Shown piece after piece: positions 25,132 to 38,030 of a DNA stretch of 64,000 nt. Numbering within the stretch: position 1 is the first letter of the stretch; each line of letters starts with the position of its first letter. Made by a program: the position numbers and the translations under genes. Origin of the DNA: Sipunculus nudus (taxonomy: Eukaryota; Annelida; Sipuncula; Golfingiida; Sipunculidae); assembly GCA_026874595.1 (NCBI GenBank), contig CM049313.1, positions 62,016,659 to 62,080,658 on the forward strand, in the 5' to 3' direction. The notes below the pieces were generated by a model that ran no database searches, was not told the DNA's origin, and saw nothing but the letters and a program-made list of their open reading frames with translations.

Positions 25132-25313
25132 CGGTATATCTCTGAAGAAAAACAACACTATTAATTCACAACAGTCTGTTTCATGGGATGCGACCCGATC
25201 ATCAGGTGAATGTGGTTAATGCAGGATTCTAACACATTCACCTGATGATCGGGTCGCATCCCGTGAAACAGACTGTTGTGAATTAACAGTGTTGTTTTTC
25301 TGCAGAGTATATA
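25132..25313. mobile_element. Near-perfect foldback (long hairpin) element
   Basis: The left arm (about 25146-25214) and right arm (25233-25300) are reverse complements over about 67 bp with two mismatches seen. Landmarks are CACAACAGTCTGTTTCA, GGGATGCGACCCGATCATCA and GGTGAATGTG. Weaker pairing extends outward to about 25132 and 25313. The loop is about 18 nt. AT-rich simple sequence flanks it on both sides. It has no coding capacity. Such structures are typical of foldback MITEs or of a head-to-head joined SINE or MITE end. Confidence 0.85.
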
Positions 25314-26128
25314 TATGGTGTAATTAGAATTACTTCTTAACTTCTGGCACCTGTGCGATATGTGAAAAACACTGGATTACGGGTATATTTCCTAAATATT
25401 CCTATATTGGTTAAGACATGTAGGGCCAATAAGAAATGAGACGTCATAACCTTGCAGACAAGATACAGGACACCTACGGCACAACAGAAGTACGAAGATA
25501 ATTTATCAATTAATTAACTTAGGGTTATTTTCTTTAATGCAGGGATTTCCAAGGTTTCCTCAGTTTTTATTTCAATATGTTTTCTTTTGGTTCCAAACAT
25601 CTGAAATAACAATATTTTAATCAATTATTCGTGGAAAATGGGAACGATTTCATCAGTGACTTTCTCTTTTGCACCTGTGAAAGTATCCACTGGTATGTTC
25701 TGATTTTTGTAACTTCAAGAGGTTTTATTAGGTGGGGAACAGGGGGCATGTCCCCCACATACACTTTTTCAACCGGAGGGGGGGGGGGGCATACTATGTT
25801 ACGTCTCCCCTCACTCTTTTGTTAATCAAACAAAAAAGACAAGTTGTTAACAAATATGCGTCACAGTTTCATTGATTTCCTCAGATATCAATGAAATGCA
25901 GTCTATCGAAAAAAAATTAGAAAAATTATTGATAATATGAAATGATTCCCTCGTTTCCCAGACACCACGAAACTCAGCTGTTCAACGTTCTGGTAAAAAT
26001 AAAATAATGCGGGTGTTATAGATTTTTTAGGAAAGCATTTTAACTTCTTGTTGATTTCTTAAGCTATAGTATTTACTGTCATTTTATTCTCAAACTTCTT
26101 TAATATTCCTTAACTTTTTATTAAAAAC
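25314..26128. other. Non-coding stretch with G-run
   Basis: No gene was recognised. A G homopolymer lies at about 25778-25790. Confidence 0.5.
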
Positions 26129-28755
26129 TAGATGTGATCACTAGATGTGACAATGGTCCTCAGAGGGCCCCGCATTTCTGCTAGTGCAGGACTAGTTTAC
26201 ATATGGGTGAAAAATTAAGTAAAATTAAAAAAATATCCCAAACAGAAACAGGTTTTTATCAATATGCATGAGGGGAAAAAATCGTACTGGATCAAATGAT
26301 ACTAGAGAAGATATGTCTGAAATAATGTGTGCAATAGAAAATCACCGAATGTAGTCTGTTAGCCATATTTGATTTTAAGCAAGTCTGTAATTCAATAGGT
26401 CTTGAGCCCTCATAGGTACCAATCATCCCTGTGAATTGGGGAAAGCTGCTGAAGGTTGTTGTTGAGTTATCTCGCACGAAGGAAAATCAGCAGTTGGGCT
26501 GTGGCAGCCATATTGTAATTCAAAAGGTCTGGGGCCTCATATGTACTAATCATCCCTTTGAATTTGGGAATGCCGCAGTATGTTGTTGTTGAGTTATCGC
26601 GCACGAAAGAAAATCAGCAGTTGGGCTGTGGCAGCCATATTGTAATTCAAAAGGTCTGGGGCCTCATATGTACTAATCATCCCTTTGAATTTGGGAATGC
26701 CGCAGTATGTTGTTGTTGAGTTATCGCGCACGAAAGAAAATCAGCAGTTGGGCTGTGGCAGCCATATTGTAATTCAAAAGGTCTGGGGCCTCATATGTAC
26801 TAATCATCCCTTTGAATTTGGGAATGCCGCAGTATGTTGTTGTTGAGTTATCGCGCACGAAAGAAAATCAGCAGTTGGGCTGTGGCAGCCATATTGTAAT
26901 TCAAAAGGTCTGGGGCCTCATATGTACTAATCATCCCTTTGAATTTGGGAATGCCGCAGTATGTTGTTGTTGAGTTATCGCGCACGAAAGAAAATCAGCA
27001 ATTGGGCTGTGGCAGCCATATTGTAATTCAAAAGGTCTGGGGCCTCATATGTACTAATCATCCCTCTGAATTTGGGAATGCCGCAGTATGTTGTTGTTGA
27101 GTTATCGCGCACGAAAGAAAATCAGAAGTTGGACTGTGGCAGCCATATTGTAATTCAAAAGGTCTGGGGCCCTCATATGTACTAATCATCCCTGTGAATT
27201 CGGGAATGCCGCAGTATGTTGTTGTTGAGTTATCGCGCACGAAAGAAAATCAGCAGTTGGGCTGTGGCAGCCATATTGTAATTCAAAAGGTCTGGGGCCC
27301 TCATATGTACTAATCATCCCTGTGAATTTGGGAATGCCGCAGTATGTTGTTGTTGAGTTATCGAGCACGAAAGAAAATCAGCAGTTGGACTGTGGCAGCC
27401 ATATTGTAATTCAAAAGGTCTGGGGCCCTCATATGTACTAATCATCCCTGTGAATTCGGGAATGCCGCAGTATGTTGTTGTTGATTTATCGCGCACGAAA
27501 GAAAATCAGCAGTTGGGCTGTGGCAGCCATATTGTAATTCAAAAGGTCTGGGGCCCTCATATGTACTAATCATCCCTGTGAATTCGGGAATGCCGCAGTA
27601 TGTTGTTGTTGAGTTATCGCGCACGAAAGAAAATCAGCAGTTGGGCTGTGGCAGCCATATTGTAATTCAAAAGGTCTGGGGCCCTCATATGTACTAATCA
27701 TCCCTGTGAATTCGGGAATGCCGCAGTATGTTGTTGTTGAGTTATCGCGCACGAAAGAAAATCAGCAGTTGGGCTGTGGCAGCCATATTGTAATTCAAAA
27801 GGTCTGGGGCCCTCATATGTACTAATCATCCCTGTGAATTCGGGAATGCCGCAGTATGTTGTTGTTGAGTTATCGCGCACGAAAGAAAATCAGCAGTTGG
27901 GCTGTGGCAGCCATATTGTAATTCAAAAGGTCTGGGGCCCTCATATGTACTAATCATCCCTTTGAATTTGGGAATGCCGCAGTATGTTGTTGTTGAGTTA
28001 TCGCGCACGAAAGAAAATCAGCAGTTGGACTGTGGCAGCCATATTGTAATTCAAAAGGTCTGGGGCCATCATATGTACTTATCATCCCTTTGAATTTGGG
28101 AATGCCGCAGTATGTTGTTGTTGAGTTATCGCGCACGAAAGAAAATCAGCAGTTGGGCTGTGGCAGCCATATTGTAATTCAAAAGGTCTGGGGCCATCAT
28201 ATGTACTAATCATCCCTTTGAATTTGGGAATGCCGCAGTATGTTGTTGTTGAGTTATCGCGCACGAAAGAAATTCAGCAGTTGGACTGTGGCAGCCATAT
28301 TGTAATTCAAAAGGTCTGGGGCCATCATATGTACTAATCATCCCTTTGAATTTGGGAATGCCGCAGTATGTTGTTGTTGAGTTATCGCGCACGAAAGAAA
28401 TTCAGCAGTTGGGCTGTGGCAGCCATATTGTAATTCAAAAGGTCTGGGGCCATCATATGTACTAATCATCCCTTTGAATTTGGGAATGCCGCAGTATGTT
28501 GTTGTTGAGTTATCGCGCACGAAAGAAATTCAGCAGTTGGGCTGTGGCAGCCATATTGTAATTCAAAAGGTCTGGGGCCCTCATATGTACTAATCATCCC
28601 TTTGAATTTGGGAATGCCGCAGTATGTTGTTGTTGAGTTATCGCGCAAAAGAAAGTGTCACTGACGGAAGGACGGAAGTACCGAAGGACAGATGGACGGA
28701 AGGACGGACTGACACGGTGATCACTGTAGGGCACCGCTTGTCAAGCGGGGCCCTA
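26129..28755 (+). mobile_element. Pearl-like non-autonomous element with large central array
   Basis: The left end has GATGTGATCACTAGATGTGA and GAGGGCCCCGC (26131-26173). The right end has GGTGATCACTGTAGGGC, a strong hairpin CCGCTTG-T-CAAGCGG (28734-28748) and GCGGGGCCC (28745-28753). The GTGATCAC and GGGGCCC motifs at the two ends are mutually inverted. Between them lie the 127/128-bp array and, immediately after it, an imperfect ACGG/GGAC tetranucleotide region (28660-28716). Array, then ACGG run, then hairpin terminus matches the pearl/Helentron plan. No protein is encoded. The exact insertion point was not determined. Confidence 0.75.
26395..28648 (+). repeat. 18-copy 127/128-bp tandem array
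   Basis: The marker GTTGTTGAGTTAT recurs 18 times. Its GAG occurs at 26464, 26591, 26718, 26845, 26972 and 27099, then every 128 bp to 28635. The first copy is the most diverged. Copies then fall into blocks: 127-bp units with GGGGCCTCAT and TTTGAATTTGGG; 128-bp units with GGGGCCCTCAT and GTGAATTCGGG; and units with GGGGCCATCAT, later with AAATTCAGCAG. Within a block the copies are almost identical, so the array was expanded or homogenised recently. Each unit carries a minus-strand 60-codon frame, but 128 is not a multiple of three, so the frames do not join and are not taken as genes. Confidence 0.97.
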
Positions 28756-30149
28756 TTTAAAGAAAACATCCTACAACGCTGAAGGAGGAACACCATTCCC
28801 ATGCCCAACTCCCTCAGCTGGTACCAACACTCGACAGTCGCGATTCCCCGAAAACAATTGTCCCATCCCATCCCAACCATTGATAGCAATATGGTGATTA
28901 TTATTACACTTTATTGAAAATGGGTCGGGGTAGGGGAAATGTGGTATACACCCAATTTCAAAGGCCTATGTGTTGAATAGGGTGGGGGTATAGAAGTGCC
29001 GTCCGGGCCGTCCCACCCATCCCCATCACATTGCGAATGGAAATTATTCCCCTGGGTATTAAAGGAAAATACATGAATATGTAATTAGAAGCAGACGTGA
29101 AGCAATCAATAACTTTTCATGATAAAAAGAAGAAATGTATCAATAGTGATTTGATGATCGGGTTTATTATTATTTAATAATTGATTATAAATATGCATTT
29201 ATTTAGTTTTTATTATGTGAAGGGCCAAATATAATATATTACTTGCTGCTCCCATGGAAAATCCACGGCTCAATCTGATGAATATTTTTTTTTGTATTGA
29301 GCCGATACGAACTAAAAGACGCATATTTTAATCCTAAGGTTTTTGCAGGAACTTTTTTCATGTGTTTCACTTATATGATATAAAAATTTCTTCTGCTAGA
29401 ATTCCCAGGAACACCCTCCCCGTAAATATCAACAGAGAAAGAAAAATTATTCTATTTGAGAAATCACACAAAAAATAAGTTTTGGAAAGAGACGTGAGGC
29501 ATATACTGGGTGTACGATTTTGAGTGAGAAATTTTTTTCCCGATAAAAATCATAGGTCCGACAGCTTCATTGCTTGGGAAATATCGTAGATATAAAGATT
29601 GTATAAAGAAGCATTCTACCGAGAAATTATATGAAAGATGCTTTGTATTAGTTGAAGCTCAGGCGACATCGTGAAACACGATGTTTATTCAGTGTAGTCA
29701 GTTGAGGGTAGAGTCTAAGGCACGTTAACAGACACATGCGTTATTTTGTATACACATGCATATGTCGTTGAAGTCTCTTGTACGCGAAACGTATAGCTGC
29801 CAATGTGAAAAAGATAGGACCAGTAAAATATATTCAAACAATATTAAATTTTTTGGTTAAAGCACTGTAAATTGTCATGGAATAAGAAGGTCTGACAACT
29901 CTCCTAGATAAAAAGAAAGAAGGTTGATATATTTCGATGAAAGCATTCAGCAAAGAAACTACTTCAGCCTTCAGTTCGTTGCATTTTCTTTCAGCAAATT
30001 AACGCAAAATTTAATATACAGATTTTGCTTAAAAATCTGTAGAGTAAAACTGCATCCGTAATCCATTACATTTTTCGAGGTATTCGGAATCACCACTAAA
30101 TATTTTTTCTTAAGTGCAATAATCACAATTCCACAAAGGAATAATTATA
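28756..30149. other. Non-coding stretch
   Basis: No gene was recognised. A G-rich patch lies near 28920-28995. The rest is AT-rich. Confidence 0.5.
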
Positions 30150-30690
30150 AGGGGCTATTCCTTTGTCCCTGAGTAGAAGCCGCCGTATGCAGTTGTTCCG
30201 CCACTCGCCAGGTCAACCCGTGTTTCTGACCCATGACAATGATTTACAGGATATGTGCACGTATGAATGAACGACTGATTAGTAGATGCTGGCGGGGTTT
30301 CAAAGTCCGCAAGAGTTTGAGGACCATTTGTTTTAGTGTGTGTATCCCCCCCCTCTCTCAAGGGCTTCCTTTTGAAAAAAAAAATCAAACAACCCATAAA
30401 TCGGCCCAATTTTTAAAACCATGGTTATCATGGAAAGATACTTCTGAGTGTATAAATAAATCAACATACCTGTAAACCTATAAAACGGTGACCGTGTAAA
30501 GGGTCTCAGTTCTTTGTGTCCACTCAACGGAAAATTGCTCTCTATTAAAAGATTCATGTAGTCATGTGTTCCGCGCTTGAATTTAAAATCTTTACCTACT
30601 TTTGACAGAGTAAAATTCCTTAACAGGCGTTATAATGGAAATGGGGTTCAGTGGGGATGACAGATCGCCTCCTGAAAAAGCGTGACAGAC
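30150..30690 (+). repeat. Ancient direct duplication, left copy
   Basis: This pairs with 30810-31510. Shared blocks in order are TTTGTCCC..GTRGAAGCC (30162/30822), a C-run followed by TTTTTAAAA-type A-runs, AACCATGGTT.TCATGGAAAG (30417/31161), ATCAACATACCTGTAA (30459/31202), CTTTACTTCATTTGA-like text and CGCCTCCTGAAAAAGCGT (30666/31484). The offset is 660 bp at the left and 744 bp in the middle, which implies insertions in the right copy. Both copies keep a similar plus frame around SWKD..ECI, but it is interrupted elsewhere. Confidence 0.7.
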
Positions 30691-30809
30691 GAAAATTGTT
30701 TTGCTGAACATTTGAAGAGGGTAAGGGTAAAGACTCATCAATAGTCCATTTCATTTTGGAGGTAAAAAGGATAACCACAATATAAATTTAATTATAAAAC
30801 AGTATGACA

Positions 30810-31510
30810 AAGGACCATTCATTTGTCCCCGTGTGGAAGCCACTCGCAAGGTGAACTTGTGTTACTGAAGCATGACAGTGTTCACACACGAAATGCATAC
30901 ACGTGAACACGTGACTGATATTAAAGGAGATCCTGGTGGAGGTCTGTACGCCCTGACGACAAATTTTAGTTTGTTATCAACTTAAAGATGTAATGGTGAT
31001 ATTTTTTCATGTTTCATCATTCCTACAGACAACGGATCTTAACAAATATATGTGAACCCCCCACCCTCAGACCCAACCCCCACCCAACCCAATGATAAGT
31101 TATGGGGCTTCTTTTTAAAAAAAAAACCTCATAAAACACACGACGTTGCCGAATATTTTAAACCATGGTTTTCATGGAAAGATATTTTTGAATGTATAAA
31201 AATCAACATACCTGTAACCTATATAAAAAATGTCAAACGGTGGTCACATCACCGGATTCAGTGCCCAGTGTTGACCAAACTGAAAAGCCCTCGCATTGAA
31301 AGCGGAGTCATGTTGTCCTTGGATTAAAAACCTTTACTTCATTTGAGAGAAGTTACAATGGATATGAGGGATCAATGGTGATAAAAGTGGACCCGCGTGA
31401 CCGCGTGTTGCACGGATATGCCTTTTTGGCAGGACATGCGCTCAGGCCACGGTCTTAACAGGCCAGTGAAAATCCCCGAGGCGCCTCCTGAAAAAGCGTC
31501 GAAGGCGTGG
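30810..31510 (+). repeat. Ancient direct duplication, right copy
   Basis: Partner of 30150-30690. It holds extra sequence, notably a GC-richer segment at about 31385-31480 that is absent from the left copy. A 91-codon plus frame at 31052-31327 shares a short stretch with the 80-codon frame in the left copy. Since much of the shared DNA lies outside these frames, a duplicated non-coding block is the simpler reading. Confidence 0.7.
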
Positions 31511-34500
31511 AGGACCTAGTAGCACAAAAGAAATAGGGGCACCTAATGGGTAAATATTAAAATTATTAATTATACAGCTTAATATGACATAATCCCGCAA
31601 AATAAAACAAACTTGTCCTAGAAGAGCACACCACCGATACGTCTGCCGAATTTGGAGAGTTAAATCAGAACGGAAGCAGGTAAACCCTGGTCTAGAAAAA
31701 ACCCAACTCCGTAATAATTATATAGATAATAATCATCAATCCATTATTTTAAAAAAATTCAAGGCTACGATTTATCTAACTAGAAATAACTTAGAAGTAC
31801 AATATTATTTAAGAGTTTCTTCGACTAATGAGCTTTTTAAAGTTAAGTAAAATATGACAATAAAGACAATTTCGGTTCTTCTTCTGTTTGTACAATCTTA
31901 ACGTAAAATGGCGGTTGCCTGTGGAAAGAATAGTTTTCACGATTTTTCTAACAGTAAAATAACTTTCGTAATACCAAAAGATGATCTGTTATGAAATAAA
32001 AAAAGATGATAAATGAAACATATCGGTGCTTCTCCTTTTTAGCTATTATACCGAAAGCAAAAAAATCTATGGAAAAATCGAGTCCCGCAGATTTATAACG
32101 GAAAACACGAAATAGGTTGTTTTATAAAGGGAACCCAGCGCTTTGCTAATGGCAGGCAGAGTCACCACTATAAACTTACTTAACACCCTGAAACCTGACA
32201 TTATGAGCCGTAAATGAAATAATTGTATTATTTATATTGATGAAACCACATGGTACTCTTTATGAGTATTAGGTTTAGTACTCCTGGCCTGGGAATCTGT
32301 CTTTTTGCTCTGATTTACTATGATGCAGTAATTAACGGTTATCCGAGTGTGAGTATTTTTAATGAATCACTGATATTCCGCTTCTTTGGTAAAACGACCA
32401 TACATCATAATATTTTTCCTTTGGTCTGAGAAAAACATTTTTTTTTCAGGAAGAAGAAAGTAATTACAATTTCGTAAAGGATATTTTCAATCATGGCTTT
32501 ATATTAACATATGGTTTGTAAATAACCCAGGATTCCCTGACCTCACGCCTGTAGATAATGCGCGACTTATATGCTTCATAATTCTGAGCAGAAAGCATAT
32601 TGATCTTGATAATAGTGGCATAAAAGACCCCATTTCCATAACTGTAAGAAATTTGGATATTCTTAGAGAAGTTGAGATAAGGGCTTCAGGGGCGGGCCAA
32701 AGATTCAGAAAATGAGGGGTCCAACCCCGGAGGACTATTGACAAAACCAAAAATACGTCCCCAGGTCCGGAAAGGTGGGGGGGGGGGGTCCAGGTCGCAA
32801 AATTGGTCTGAAACCCTTAAAAAAGGTTGCGATGGCCGAAAAAGAGGGGTCCGGAACCCTTGAATCCGCTTCTGGGCTTTTAAGGGCTTTCAGAGATGCA
32901 TGCCAGTTGTCAACGGCCAATTTATGGGCTGGCAGCGGCCATATGTACAAGAAAAGAGAATTGGGAGTAACGCTTAAGTCATATGATGTCATGTCAAACA
33001 TTTATAGAGTCTTAATTACCATGCATGAGAGCCCATTAAAAATAAAAGACATCCCCCAAGCAAAATCGTATATTTTTAAAAACTGATACACGATGTAGAT
33101 TTAAGAAATAACTTGATTAATTATTCGATCGGAGACTGCCATTCCACATAGTTCAGAGGCATAATAATTAGACTATCACCTTGGAGAGTTTGAATGTCCT
33201 TATCTGCAAATGTCAAAATTGATCTTTACATGTTCCTGAATCATCTGTATTCTTGTCTGCTTGAGATAATGTATGTGACTTATTTATGGTACAAGGAACG
33301 ATGCTATAATTAATAGTTTAATGATCTAACTATCATAATCTGGAAATTGGAAATGAAGCAAAACAAATTGTACGATGAAGAACCATGGGAATAATCAGTG
33401 ATAACGGACCAGTAGATAAGTTATCAAGGAAAATCAGGAAATTCTCTTAGGGGGAGGGTATAATACCATTTAATCTACTAATTGCCAGAGGTAAATAACT
33501 AAATACTAAACCTTGCTGGCAAAGAACAGTGCTGGCAAAGAAGCATCCAGCTAAATTTGACATTAACTCTTAATGACATGTATTGCAAATACAGCTATTA
33601 AAACATGACATAACTTCCCATTTAATCTTTTAATTGTAATTTGTAACAGTGACCCATTAAGCTTAATCTTAAATGTGTATGTGTACGTGTTATGGAGGTT
33701 TAGTTTCTTTCCTTCCCTATATCCTCATTGTGAAATTACATTCCCAATATATTTTTAGCAGAAACGTTGCCAGATATCCAGAATAATTAATATTATTTGG
33801 ATGACAACTGAAATGTACGCACATATCCATCTCTTGCACAAGAAAGGCCATGTCACCACGTCCAGTGATGCTTATAGCTACAAATCAGCAACCGGAGTCC
33901 TTCAAGGAAATATATTTTGGAAAAAACAGGACTGCTCAACATCTGACTAGCTTGAAATAGATAAACAAACCATAAACTGCAAAGGATAAAGAACTAGCAA
34001 CTCGTGGGCGGCATTTTGTAACAGCTCGGAATAAAACGCCCTAAACGGAGAAAGAAAACGCCATCTGCTACCATAAACATTGATAAACATAACCACCCGG
34101 AACGACCCAGCCATCTTGGTTCCTCCCTTTGAATTATCGAAAACACTGAATTTCTCCATAAGTCATGTAACTATAAGATCCCTTTGAACCCACTGAGCAA
34201 ACGATACGTTGAAAATGCACGAGATGTGGATCAGTGCAGACAACCTAAAAGCATGGCTTTATCATGCCTCTATCAGGAGTTAATATGTCTTCTTTACAAA
34301 AGATTCTTTAACATATGCTAGATAGCGGACTATGTCAGTCACTGGTATTCTGGGTGGCCTTTGTTCTGGCGGGCAGGGCTGACTTGTGATGTTACCAGTG
34401 AGTAAATCTCCCTGCTTGGATTCATGTATTTTCTAAGTATAAGTAAGGTATAGACATCTAATTAGGATTCTGGTAATATTCAAAATAATGTGATCCACAA

Positions 34501-36034
34501 TCCTAGCGGACTTATATAATGCTGTCTCTTATTTCTTTCTAGTTTTAATTATGTCACGAAGGGATATATTAGTCTTGTAAAAGTTAGTTTACCTGCGGTA
34601 ACGTAGTTGAACGAAATTCATTCGACGTCCATCCGTCTTGTTCAACTCCCGGTTAATGTTTTTTTTTTCTGGTGGCATGATAACTCCGAAAATTGTTAAT
34701 AACTAATTACTATGACATTCTGTGTGGCTTTGGTACATAGGATAAATTATTTAAAATTAAAAGTGTTTTATTTTTCCGGCCAAAGACCTGCCACTTTTGC
34801 TGACGTGTGTCGGAAGAATATGGTCTTCAGGAGTTAGATGCGATTAAAAATTGTGACGTTATTTCGAAAACGAAATCCGGATTAAGCGGAAGTATTCGCT
34901 CTATCAGTTTTCTAATTATCTCAGGGATGCGGTGTTACACGACTGGTCAAAGAGTGCAAGTATATAACGTAGAAAGATGACAGGTTGTTATCAATGCAAC
35001 ATATTTTCGCATTGTTGTGTCTCCTTGGTCATAAATCATGAATGACATTTTAAAAAAATTCTCTGCATTAAATATTAATTATAAATTAATATGCCGAGCT
35101 TGTAATGTGTGTATGACATAATCTTATATTTCAATATCAGTCGTAGTGGAAACCCCGCAAAGGTAGAGGGATTATATTATTTTCCATTTTCCAAAAATTT
35201 CGCTTTATCCTTTTACGTGTTGCTCTTGGATTATAAAAACGCTCCCTAAAATAGAACGTCACTGTGAAATCGTGGATAAAAGTTAGCTGCTATTTTTTAA
35301 CAAAGACTTGCTTCAAAAGAATTACGTGTAAAAAGCACATGAAAAATTGCTCCCAAAAACCCTTTGACACACCATTGGAATTACCGACCAGGATTTGTCA
35401 GCTGTATTCGTGTGGTAGACGAAAAGATGCAGGCAAAACATAAAGAGATTTATTTTTGTTCACACTAACAACAGCCCATATTTGCAGAATGATTGTGTCC
35501 AAGGCAAAGGGTGTTATCAGGAAAGGACAAAGCAGTAATAAAATCTGGTAATATGTCAGGAGCATCGGCAATAGGTTTGCATCAGTCTCGATAATTTTCT
35601 TACCGACAAAACCTTATCGGTAATAAACGCCTGTGCGTTTTTTCCCTTCCATCAGCTTTCAGATATCCCAGAGGAATTTGCTTCACGTGTTTCTCTGGGA
35701 CTTTCTGGATACAAGGAAAAAACATATCAGTAGATTAGTCACGTCAGTCTTTTTATCGCGGGATTGAGGCCGGGAGGTCGCTGACATTACAGAATTTTTT
35801 TCTTTTAATTCTTACATTGTAATTGAAATTATTGCATTTGCGGCAATGAAGAGTTAAGCACATTATTATAAAATATGACCGGTCATACATGGGCATATGT
35901 GGCAATAAAAATGTAAAATTTCAGTTCTTTTCATTACGTTGACTTGGATCTAAATACACGCAGTATGCTATATGTATTCTAAAATTAACTCCTGCATCTA
36001 AACAGGTGAATATATTTGAAGGAGAAATGTAAAG
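31511..36034. other. Non-coding stretch
   Basis: No gene could be supported. A G-run followed by GGTCCAGG lies at 32777-32790. The 32690-32890 part contains repeated GGGGTCC/GGAACCC strings that could be repeat-derived. The open frames at 32499-33086 overlap on both strands without motifs. A 70-codon minus frame at 33947-34159 lies in a slightly GC-richer patch but has no recognisable features. Confidence 0.45.
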
Positions 36035-36747
36035 TCAATTTGTAAATTGCCTGAAAAATCAGTTCAAATATTTGATAGATTGACTGAAATTTAGAAATGG
36101 TGTAAGACGAGTCATTTATTTGAAATAGATTATTATTATGACCAAATATGAATTCTAATATGGTAAACCTTGCTAATTTTGAGTAAACTTTATATTTTTT
36201 CATCTTCTTTCTTAAGCTACATATATAATTATCTGATGTGAAATATTTAATAAAGAAATGTTAAGATAATCAAAGTTAAAATGAAAAAAAATCATTCAAT
36301 TAATTTAAATTAAAATGACAAATATTAAATATTATTCCATTTGTTTCATATATCTCCCTGTTACAAAATACTGATATATTGTGATATATTATACATCAAA
36401 TTGTAGAGTGTAATGTTTCACATACCGCAGTAACAAGAATGTTCTTATGTATTGATTCTAATTCTTGCAGAAGTCGTTTATCATGTGTTGTTAAATATTA
36501 AACTGTCTGAATAAAAGGTAACTTTGTTGTAAATATTGAACTCTCTCAACAAAAGCTAACTTTTTAACTCTACAAGCCATCACTTGTGGTTCTAATCAAA
36601 GAAAGTATATTGTACATGCAATTGACATTAACAACTACATGCTTATAGCACTGTCTACCAAAACATTTAACCAAAAGCGTCCATTTAGTTTCTTGTTTTT
36701 GAATAAGAAAACACATGATCATTTCGCATAAGGCCAAAATAAAAAAA

Positions 36748-37050
36748 AAGGTATGGTTTTCAGGCACTTTTTTTCAGAAATCAATGCGGGCGGGTGGTTT
36801 TTTTTTAAATATTTTTGGTATGTTTCGATAAAAATGTCAAATGATAAGGGAAAAGGATGATAATAACAGTTTTTTTGCTAAACAAGTAAAAGTACTACAT
36901 AACAAAGAAAATTGTATAATTTTATCTTCTTGAAAGAAATGTCTGAGCAGCTGCAGCTCAAAATTGGTAAGTTTCTATTGAATATCAAAATAAAAATTTT
37001 TGATGGGGGGATTTAAAACTGATGCGGGCGGTGCCTAAGAACCATACCTT
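36748..37050. mobile_element. 303-bp MITE with 20-bp terminal inverted repeats
   Basis: The left end AAGGTATGGTTTTCAGGCAC (36748-36767) pairs with the right end GTGCCTAAGAACCATACCTT (37031-37050), with two mismatches. A subterminal ATGCGGGCGG string occurs near both ends in direct orientation (about 36785 and 37022). The interior is AT-rich with no coding capacity. Flanks are A-rich and T-rich, so no target duplication can be assigned. Confidence 0.75.
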
Positions 37051-37255
37051 ATATTTTTTTTGGGCCTAATTAGTTTCAGTTTTTATTGGGACATGTCTAA
37101 CTTCGATGACACCTACTATTACATTTCATCCAGCTTTGAAATATTTACATTTGTTTGACTTGCACAGCTTGCAAATCTGTCCACAGTTACACTAGGTATA
37201 CCCTTGTCCACCACACTTGGACTCTTCTTGTACTCAACGCTAAAAACATTAATGG

Positions 37256-37425
37256 TTTGGCTCTAATCAAAGCATGTGTAAAACTGACTTGTATTCATTT
37301 AGTACTCAGCTCTAAGTCTAACACAAGTAACAGTTTGGCTCTATCAAAGCAGGTACATGGTCGGCCTATTAAAAGAAACCATTCAACTCTGTCAGCCATT
37401 AATATTTGGCTCTAATTAAATAAGA
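37256..37425 (+). repeat. Three-copy tandem repeat, about 75-bp period
   Basis: TTTGGCTCTAATCAAAGCA at 37256, TTTGGCTCTATCAAAGCA at 37334 and ATTTGGCTCTAATTAAAT near 37406 are spaced about 73-78 bp. A related GTTCTAATCAAAGAA lies at 36589. The copies are diverged. Confidence 0.55.
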
Positions 37426-37753
37426 CACAGGGTAGCCTCATTAAAGGTAGCATACACAGTAACTGTGGTAAACAACCACCTTTTGTAACTCATCCAAGTA
37501 TACATTGATTAGGTATTTGATATTAGCATCTGTTTAAATTTGATTATCCTCATCATTCTCTGTCAAATATCGCACATCCAATTATTACATACATACCTTT
37601 AAAAAAAGAAGACAAAAATATAACTTAATATTTTTCTTCTCTCTTTAAGATATGCATGTAATAAAATGATGTGAAATATTATTGTGATTTTCCAGTTTAA
37701 CTGTGATTATTCTGATTATTCTTAATATTTCAAATCATATTATTACACATGTA

Positions 37754-38030
37754 GTTTAAGAAAGAAGAAGAAAAAAATGTACAGTTTATTCAAAATGAGC
37801 AAGGTATACAATTTTAGAATATATATAATATTTCACATCATATTATTACAGATGAGGTTAAAGAAAGAAGAAGAAAAAATATACAGTTTATTCAAAATGA
37901 GCAAGGTATACCATATTAGAATATATATAATATTTTGCATCATATTATTTCACATGTTGCTTAAGAAAGATGTTAAAAAAAATATTAAGTTTACTCACAA
38001 TTAGCAAGGTCTACAATATTAGAATACATT
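37754..38030 (+). repeat. Three-copy 103-bp tandem repeat in right arm
   Basis: Units start at 37754, 37857 and 37960 with TTAAGAAAGAAGAAG or TTAAGAAAGATG. They continue through ACAGTTTATTCAAAATGAGC, AAGGTATACAATTTTAGAAT and ATATATAATATTTCACATCA-type text. The left arm of the inverted repeat has only one copy, so the expansion happened on one side only. Frames crossing it are repeat translations. Confidence 0.85.

Noticed and set aside
27058-28648. A ladder of 60-codon minus-strand frames, one per repeat unit, with near-identical peptides
   Set aside because: They follow from the 128-bp tandem repeat. The period is not a multiple of three, so units cannot join in frame, and there is no sign of selection on the reading frame.
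26395-28648. CRISPR array
   Set aside because: The entire 127/128-bp unit repeats with no unique spacers, and the sequence is clearly eukaryotic.
32499-33086. Overlapping frames on both strands around the G-run at 32.78 kb
   Set aside because: No motif, mutually overlapping, and built around GGGGTCC/GGAACCC repeats and a homopolymer.
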